Assembly: GCA_035291905.1 (NCBI GenBank)
Contig: DATDRF010000009.1
Span: 1-18,820 of the forward strand
Source: JACPLA01 sp035291905
Lineage (GTDB): Bacteria > Bacteroidota > Ignavibacteria > UBA10030
Direction of reading: 5' to 3'
DNA: 18,820 nt
In this document: positions 13,658 through 18,820 of the stretch, piece after piece
How positions within the stretch are numbered: position 1 is the stretch's first letter
Layout: the number at the start of each line of letters is the position of its first letter
Translations under genes and position numbers: made by a program
Notes under the pieces: model-generated
Told to the model about the DNA's origin: nothing
Database searches by the model: none
The model's input: the letters and a program-made list of their open reading frames with translations, nothing else

Positions 13658-13678
13658 AAAAACTCCGAAACCTTCGAT

Positions 13679-16600
13679 ATGACACGATTCCTTCTCCTCT
13701 TGCTTCCTCTCGTTCTCCTCTCCGCTTGCGGCAGGGAGCCTGCCGGCACCGATCCCGTGACGCTCGACGAATTGACGATCGAAGTTTACGATTCGTCGCG
13801 TGAAATAGGCTACACGAACAAGGAGGCCGGATTCTATTATACGGAATCAAGCAATGAACAGAGCTCGGGCTGGCAGGGCTGGCATGTCATGTCGAAAAAG
13901 GTACTTGACGACTATGCAATCTTGGTCGACGGAAAAGATCTCGTGCGAACCGATGTGCATCTGGCCCGCGTTTCCCCGCACCAGTTCACGCGATCATACA
14001 AGGTCGGCGTTCAGGAGACCGTTACGTTCCTCGATTCGGTCAACGCACTCGTGGTTGAGCTGGCCAATGTGAAGGGAACCGAACTGGCAATTCAACCGGT
14101 CTTCGGTATTTCGCAGGACGGGAACGACTACATTGTCAATATTGCCGGGTCATCGGCTTATGTGGCCGCAAAGAGCCATCCGCGCCGTACGCCCCGGGAC
14201 AATGAGCCCGCATGGATCGGCATTTCAATCCTCGGAAACTCCAATGCGGCTCCGGGATCATTTCCCCGCGGACATCGCTTCGCTCCCGCATCTGTCCGGG
14301 CAACTGTCACGGACGGCCGTGCGGTCGCCGTTCTGGTGGCAGGAGATACCATGGACGAAACGGTACTTCTCCTCGACCGTGTGGAACGGAATTATGAGTC
14401 GATGATTCAGTCCCGCCGGACCCGGATGGAGCGTATCCTGCAAAGGGCTTTTGTTCGCACGGATAACGAACGGTTCGATAAAGCCCTCCATTGGGCGATT
14501 CTCTCAGCCGATGCGCTTGTCATGAACCAGGGCAAAAAAGGGATCTTTGCCGGACTCCCGTGGTTCAGCAACTATTGGGGGCGTGATTCTTTCATCTCAC
14601 TTCCCGGCATTGCCCTTGCCACAGGTAATTTCCGCGACGCCAAAGCGATTCTCCGATCGTTTGCCGAGTGGCAGGAAAAAGATTACTCAAGCATGATGGA
14701 GGGAAGGATACCGAACCTCGTGACGACAACTTCCATGAGCTACAATACGACCGATGGGACTCCGTGGTTTGTTCTCGCTCTCGGCGATTACGCAACGTCG
14801 TCGGGCGATACGGCATTTGTGAGGGAGATGTATCCCGTTGTGAAACGAACCGTGGAAGGCTCGCTCAGGCACCGCGTCGACAAAGACCTCCTTCTTGTGC
14901 ATGAAGATGCCGAAACCTGGATGGACGCCGTCGGCCCGGGCGGTCCGTGGAGCCCGCGAGGCAACAGGGCCAACGATATCCAGGCGCTCTGGTACAAACA
15001 ACTCCTTGTTGCAGCGTGGATGGCCCAAACGGTCGGAGACCCGCGCAGCTTCCAAAACTGGTTCTCTGCGGCGGAGAATGTTCGATCTTCCTTCAACCGG
15101 CTCTTCATTGATCCATCGACGCGGGAGATCTATGACCATCTAAGGAAAGACGGTACTGGAGACCGATCGCTGCGGCCCAACCAGCTCTTCACCCTTGACC
15201 TTATCGGCGACGCGGAGATCCAGTTTAATGCCTTCAAGCGTGTCACCGAGAGACTGGTGTATCAGCACGGGGTCGCATCTCTTTCCCAGGATGATCCCCG
15301 CTTCCACCCCTATCATCATTATGAGCCCTACTATGTGCAGGATGCGGCCTATCACAATGGCATCGTTTGGACATGGCTCGCAGGACCCTGGATCAGCGCC
15401 GCAACAAGGTTTGGGTATTCCGACCTTGCCTATCAGGTGACCGATAACATGGTCCGCCAAATCCTCGATCGCGGGGCCGTCGGAACGATGTCGGAGCTCC
15501 TCGATGCAGCTCCACGAGCCCGAGAGGGAGAGCCTCGCCTCTCGGGAACATTTTCACAGGCGTGGAGCCTGGCCGAGTTTATTCGGGTGGCCTATCAGGA
15601 TTATCTCGGCATCTCGGCCGACGCCGTGGAAAACAGAATTGAACTCCATCCCCGTTTTCCTTCTTCAATTCGCAGCGCCGCCGTGAACATCCCGTTTGGA
15701 TCCACCGCGATCAGCGCACATTTCCAGTCTGCACCTTCCGAGGGAGTCATCACATTGGCTTCGCCCGCCGGCGCGCCCACAGTCGATGTTGTGGTGACGT
15801 GGCAACTCGAAAACGTTGAGCAGAATTTCGCCTACATGCTGGCGCCCGGCTCAACTGCGACGCTGACCGTAAGCGGCGGAGATGTCTCCATCGAGGACGC
15901 CGGGGGAGAGAGGATTTCTCAAATGAATGTGCAGCGTCTGGTGGAAGACGAGGCCCAAAAACGCCCCCTGACCCTGGCAAGCCCTGTTATCCGCCCGGGC
16001 CTTGCTTCAATGAAGGGGCCGTCGCACCGGCTGCTCACCCTCAGCGAGATAAAGGGGTCAACGACAAACGCCCGGCGCAACTACGACGTGTCCGATCCGG
16101 AAAATGACGACGTAGGGACGGGTTCCTATCGCTACGCTTCAACGCCGAATCTTCAAGACGGAAGCCTTGACGTAAAACGCTTTTCGGTTTCTGAATCTGA
16201 AGGAAATGTGCACTTCCTGCTCGAGTTCCGAAATCTTTCCAATCCCGGCTGGCATCCCGAGTACGGATTTCAACTCACGTTCTCGGCCATTGCGATCGAT
16301 AAGGACGGTGTGACCGGATCGGGACAAACGGCAATTGGACGGAATTCCGGCTTCACCCTCCCGAAAAATTCCGCATTCGAATCGATCATCTTTGTGGGTG
16401 GAGGGATTCTCGTACAGGATGCCCAAGGGACTACTCTCGCAGAGTATCGGCCCGTTGAAGGGGATGAAAAGAACCCGCTGGGAAATGCGGCAAGCAGGTC
16501 GATCTCCTTTTCTCTTCCGACAGAGCTTATCGGCCGGCCACAATCGTCGTGGAGGTACACAGTGCTTGTGGGGGCGCAGGACGATCACGGCGGGGCAGGA

Positions 16601-16708
16601 ATCGGAGACTTCCGTTCGGTGCAGCGTGAGGCGGGAGAATGGACAGGCGGGGGGAAGACTCGTTCTTCAGATCCAAACGTGTATGATGTGATTCAACCCC
16701 AACAATGA
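13679..16708 (+). CDS. lipoprotein with glycogen-debranching (GH133-type) and glucodextranase C-terminal domains
   Basis: A 1009-residue secreted protein. It begins with a lipoprotein signal ending in LSAC, so Cys17 should be lipidated and the enzyme held at a membrane, probably the outer one. Residues about 40-245 resemble the N-terminal beta domain of bacterial/archaeal debranching enzymes. Residues about 262-640 are an (alpha/alpha) catalytic domain of amylo-alpha-1,6-glucosidase type: AGLPWFSNYWGRDSFISLPG (291-310), GRIPNLV (342-348), VHEDAETWMDA (407-417) and NDIQALWYKQL (432-442). Residues about 803-1005 match the glucodextranase C-terminal module (DPENDDVGTGSYRYAS, then FRNLSNPGWHPEYGFQL and a terminal GEWTGGG). 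It probably trims alpha-1,6 links in external alpha-glucans. No good ribosome-binding site is seen; the signal peptide fixes the start. The next gene follows after 28 bases. Confidence 0.85.
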   Translation: MTRFLLLLLPLVLLSACGREPAGTDPVTLDELTIEVYDSSREIGYTNKEAGFYYTESSNEQSSGWQGWHVMSKKVLDDYAILVDGKDLVRTDVHLARVSPHQFTRSYKVGVQETVTFLDSVNALVVELANVKGTELAIQPVFGISQDGNDYIVNIAGSSAYVAAKSHPRRTPRDNEPAWIGISILGNSNAAPGSFPRGHRFAPASVRATVTDGRAVAVLVAGDTMDETVLLLDRVERNYESMIQSRRTRMERILQRAFVRTDNERFDKALHWAILSADALVMNQGKKGIFAGLPWFSNYWGRDSFISLPGIALATGNFRDAKAILRSFAEWQEKDYSSMMEGRIPNLVTTTSMSYNTTDGTPWFVLALGDYATSSGDTAFVREMYPVVKRTVEGSLRHRVDKDLLLVHEDAETWMDAVGPGGPWSPRGNRANDIQALWYKQLLVAAWMAQTVGDPRSFQNWFSAAENVRSSFNRLFIDPSTREIYDHLRKDGTGDRSLRPNQLFTLDLIGDAEIQFNAFKRVTERLVYQHGVASLSQDDPRFHPYHHYEPYYVQDAAYHNGIVWTWLAGPWISAATRFGYSDLAYQVTDNMVRQILDRGAVGTMSELLDAAPRAREGEPRLSGTFSQAWSLAEFIRVAYQDYLGISADAVENRIELHPRFPSSIRSAAVNIPFGSTAISAHFQSAPSEGVITLASPAGAPTVDVVVTWQLENVEQNFAYMLAPGSTATLTVSGGDVSIEDAGGERISQMNVQRLVEDEAQKRPLTLASPVIRPGLASMKGPSHRLLTLSEIKGSTTNARRNYDVSDPENDDVGTGSYRYASTPNLQDGSLDVKRFSVSESEGNVHFLLEFRNLSNPGWHPEYGFQLTFSAIAIDKDGVTGSGQTAIGRNSGFTLPKNSAFESIIFVGGGILVQDAQGTTLAEYRPVEGDEKNPLGNAASRSISFSLPTELIGRPQSSWRYTVLVGAQDDHGGAGIGDFRSVQREAGEWTGGGKTRSSDPNVYDVIQPQQ

Positions 16709-16736
16709 GTATTACTACTATCACCAGGAGGTCACC

Positions 16737-17624
16737 ATGTTCTTCATCTTAAGTCTTATCATTGTTATTGTTGCCTTCTTTGTCTGGCAAAACGCCCGGA
16801 AGAGGGTATCGTTCAACGCAATGTATCAGAAGACGGCAAACGCTGCTCTTGCGGTCATTGGCGGTTTTTCACTCGTTGCGATCAGTCAATGTTTCACTGT
16901 CATACCGGCAGGACATGTCGGAGTCGTTGATTTCTTCGGAGTTGTGTCTGAAGAACCGCTCTTTGCCGGGATCAATCCTGTCAACCCGCTCGCTCGTGTG
17001 CACAAATACTCGGTGCAAACGAAGGAGCACAAGGAGGCCATGAGGGTCCTCTCGCGCGAGGGTCTTACCATTGAGCTGGAGATCAGCGCTCTCTATCGCC
17101 TCAATCCGGATTCCGCTGCGCGCGTCTACAAAACCATCAGTGGCGGAGACTACGAGGGCGTCATTCTCGTACCGCAATTCCGTTCGATCAGCAGGGCGGT
17201 CACAGCGAGCTTTCAAGCCAGCGCGCTGTATTCCACTGAACGTGAAGCACTCGCCGTTTCCATTCAGGAAGAACTGGCGAAGGCCGTTGCACCGAGGGGA
17301 GTCATCGTGGAGACGACACCACTGCGGAATGTCGGGCTGCCCGTTCAGCTAACGGAAGCGATTGAGCAGAAACAGAGGGCAGACCAGGAAAGTCAGCGCA
17401 TGGAGTTCATTCTGACAAAAGAACGCCAGGAAGCAGATCGGAAACGCATTGAGGCACAGGGCATCGCGGACTTTCAGCACATCGTTGCCCGCGGCATTAG
17501 CGAGCAGCTGCTGCGCTGGAAAGGGATCGAGGCAACCGAGAAACTTGCAGCTTCACAGAATTCGAAAATCGTGATTGTGGGAGGCGGCAAAGACGGACTC
17601 CCGTTGATTCTCGGCGGCCAGTAG
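16737..17624 (+). CDS. prohibitin/SPFH (Band 7) family membrane protein
   Basis: The 295-residue protein has an N-terminal hydrophobic segment (1-17), a second one (about 35-56), a Band 7 domain (about 55-225, with VIPAGHVGVVDFFGVV at its start and RNVGLP near its end) and a charged helical region (about 205-250, EQKQRADQESQRMEF) likely to form a coiled coil. A glycine-rich tail ends in LPLILGGQ. This is the arrangement of prohibitin-type proteins, which assemble into ring-like membrane scaffolds and often restrain FtsH-type proteases; no protease gene is in the window. AGGAGGT precedes the ATG, one of the strongest ribosome-binding sites here. It lies 28 bases after the lipoprotein gene and is probably cotranscribed with it. 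Confidence 0.92.
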   Translation: MFFILSLIIVIVAFFVWQNARKRVSFNAMYQKTANAALAVIGGFSLVAISQCFTVIPAGHVGVVDFFGVVSEEPLFAGINPVNPLARVHKYSVQTKEHKEAMRVLSREGLTIELEISALYRLNPDSAARVYKTISGGDYEGVILVPQFRSISRAVTASFQASALYSTEREALAVSIQEELAKAVAPRGVIVETTPLRNVGLPVQLTEAIEQKQRADQESQRMEFILTKERQEADRKRIEAQGIADFQHIVARGISEQLLRWKGIEATEKLAASQNSKIVIVGGGKDGLPLILGGQ

Positions 17625-17651
17625 AAGACTGCAAACTGGTCAACTAAGTCG

Positions 17652-17686
17652 ACAGGGCGGGTCATCATCCCCGCCTTGTCACTTTT
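17652..17686 (+). terminator. intrinsic terminator after the prohibitin gene
   Basis: ACAGGGCGGG (17652-17661), an 8-nt loop and CCCGCCTTGT (17670-17679) make a 10-bp stem with one G-U pair, followed by CACTTTT. It lies 27 bases after the stop and closes the lipoprotein-prohibitin operon; the minus-strand TonB gene ends shortly beyond, so it may serve both. Confidence 0.7.
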
Positions 17687-17734
17687 GACCCATCGTTGTC
17701 TTTTGGCAGGCTCGAGATTCACTAATCCCAGGAT

Positions 17735-18706
17735 CTATTTCCTGGGCTTGAGCTTAAATATTACGGGGACAGTTAACTGCGCTTTCACAGGTTTCCCTTG
17801 GAGGATGGCCGGCTTGAATTTCCATTTTCTTATCGCAGTCATTGCGGCTGCCTCAAACTCATTCCCTGAAGGTCTCAAAATCTCGATCTTCTTGGGGTTT
17901 CCCCCTTCGTCAACGAAAACATTCAGCCAGACCGTACCTTCAAGGGAATCCCTAAGAGCTTTTTCGGGGTATTCAGGTTCAATTGCTTCCAGAGTTCTGG
18001 CCGGTGCATCATAGAGAGTAGTGTATCCCTCTTGAACTGTCTTGAGTGGCCCTGGGTACATCACAAGGTAGTGCTTTATGTAGGGGCTTGATTCAAAATC
18101 CAAAGGACTTATCATAGTCTGATATCCTGAACGAGATGCACGCATGCGAAATTTCCCTTTGGGAACAGGGGAAATGAGGAAGTGCCCGGAATCATCAGTG
18201 ACCGCCGATAGTCCTGATCCAAGAAGTTCGATTCCGACCCCTTCAATTGGCCGGCCGTTGAGATGATCAATGATACTCCCTTCGAGAGTCCTCTCCTTTG
18301 GGATACCTAGAGGAACTGTGGCTCTCTTTTCGAGCGCTTTCAGAAGCGCAATCTTCATCCCCTTTTTTGTGCCAGATTCAAACTCAAGAATTGGTGATGT
18401 ATAAGGCTCAAAACCATCCTTGATCATATATACCTTATAGCTGCCTGGCGGTATATTGGAAAAAAGGAATTTCCCCTGCTCGGATGTCAGGGTCATAAAC
18501 GTTGTGCCCAAGAGAAGTACGTTCACCCCAGGAAGCGGTGCAAGAGTGCCATCTGCTCCTTTTGCAGAGACTGTCCCCTGGAATGATGCACTGTTATATT
18601 TGATTGTGTCAGCATGTATCACTTCCCGAAAGCAATAAGATAAATGAGAATCGAATGAACTTCCGAGCAATGTGCTAACAAAGGTCATCAGGAGGAAACC
18701 GTTCAT
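17735..18706 (-). CDS. TonB C-terminal protein with two carboxypeptidase-regulatory-like domains
   Basis: A 323-residue protein with three modules. Residues about 41-122 and 140-215 are carboxypeptidase-regulatory-like beta sandwiches, with FQGTVSAKG...LPGVNVLLLGTT and GKFLFSNIPPGSYKVY in the first, and LEGSIIDHLNGRPIEGVGIE and DDSGHFLISPVPKGKFRMR in the second. Residues about 241-318 are a TonB C-terminal domain: EPEYPEKALRDSLEGTVWLN, ILRPSGNEFEAAAMTAIRKW and KFKPAILQGKPV. The N-terminus (1-17) is hydrophobic and could be a signal peptide or anchor. The proline-rich spacer of classical TonB is missing, so it may not act as the ordinary energy transducer for outer-membrane transport. AGAGGTG lies ahead of the ATG. 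The upstream gene ends three bases before it, so the two are coupled. Confidence 0.85.
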   Translation of the reverse strand: MNGFLLMTFVSTLLGSSFDSHLSYCFREVIHADTIKYNSASFQGTVSAKGADGTLAPLPGVNVLLLGTTFMTLTSEQGKFLFSNIPPGSYKVYMIKDGFEPYTSPILEFESGTKKGMKIALLKALEKRATVPLGIPKERTLEGSIIDHLNGRPIEGVGIELLGSGLSAVTDDSGHFLISPVPKGKFRMRASRSGYQTMISPLDFESSPYIKHYLVMYPGPLKTVQEGYTTLYDAPARTLEAIEPEYPEKALRDSLEGTVWLNVFVDEGGNPKKIEILRPSGNEFEAAAMTAIRKWKFKPAILQGKPVKAQLTVPVIFKLKPRK

Positions 18707-18709
18707 ATT

Positions 18710-18820
18710 TCACCTCTTCAGTTCCAATGCGGCAGGTGGATAATATCCAATCACTTGAACAGCGGGCAATGTCGAATAGTATATCACCTCATCTGTTGGA
18801 ACGAATGCAGTTTCTTTGCT
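18710..18820 (-). CDS. unknown protein, C-terminal fragment (5' partial)
   Basis: On the minus strand the frame is open from the right edge to a TGA at 18712-18710, coding for 36 residues that end in VIGYYPPAALELKR. The stop lies inside the ribosome-binding region of the TonB-domain gene and three bases before its ATG, which is the tight spacing of an operon. No domain is recognisable in so short a fragment; the rest lies beyond the window. It could be chance, because only 111 bases are visible. Confidence 0.5.
   Translation of the reverse strand, partial: SKETAFVPTDEVIYYSTLPAVQVIGYYPPAALELKR

Overview
The window is 18.8 kb of a bacterial chromosome at roughly 53% G+C. The best fit is the Fibrobacterota-Chlorobiota-Bacteroidota group, probably an Ignavibacteria/Chlorobiota-like lineage, known mainly from environmental genomes. 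Three things support this: a promoter upstream of suhB whose -7 box matches the Bacteroidota pattern TAnnTTTG exactly, weak or absent Shine-Dalgarno sites before several genes, and a TonB C-terminal protein with carboxypeptidase-regulatory-like domains. The placement is an inference; no rRNA or tRNA gene is present to test it.

Left part (1-5149, plus strand): compact housekeeping genes. They are the 3' end of glnD, murI (ATGA overlap), a divergent peptide deformylase, pterin-4a-carbinolamine dehydratase and a small TPR protein, then pyrE, an MscS channel, a NUDIX hydrolase and a small zinc-ribbon protein. The last four genes overlap one another and should form one operon. A thymidine/pyrimidine-nucleoside phosphorylase (5406-6746) follows; its only plausible full-length start is a CTG codon.

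Middle (6706-11076, minus strand): a three-gene [NiFe]-hydrogenase operon. It encodes a Tat-exported small subunit, a large subunit and its maturation endopeptidase. A pair of 15-nt dyads 20 bp apart lies just ahead of the small subunit. Upstream is a phosphofructokinase with the residues that mark pyrophosphate dependence, closed by an intrinsic terminator. A 239-bp MITE-like element with 38/39-bp terminal inverted repeats and an 8-bp flanking direct repeat separates pfk from the next, divergent genes.

Right part (11592-18820): a tandem-CBS protein and a membrane-anchored, degenerate [2Fe-2S] ferredoxin-fold protein (plus strand); an inositol monophosphatase-family enzyme (minus); a large outer-membrane-type lipoprotein joining a glycogen-debranching catalytic domain to a glucodextranase C-terminal module, followed by a prohibitin/SPFH protein (plus); and a minus-strand pair made of the 3' end of an unknown gene and a TonB C-terminal fusion protein.

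A recurring oddity is that at least four spacers are filled with short, degenerate, word-like repeats, a different word family in each spacer, two of them arranged as long inverted repeats. I see no phage, CRISPR, toxin-antitoxin or defence system. The items most worth following up are the MITE, the hydrogenase with a Cys in place of the medial-cluster proline plus its tandem dyads, the degenerate ferredoxin next to the CBS protein, the CTG start, and the spacer repeats.
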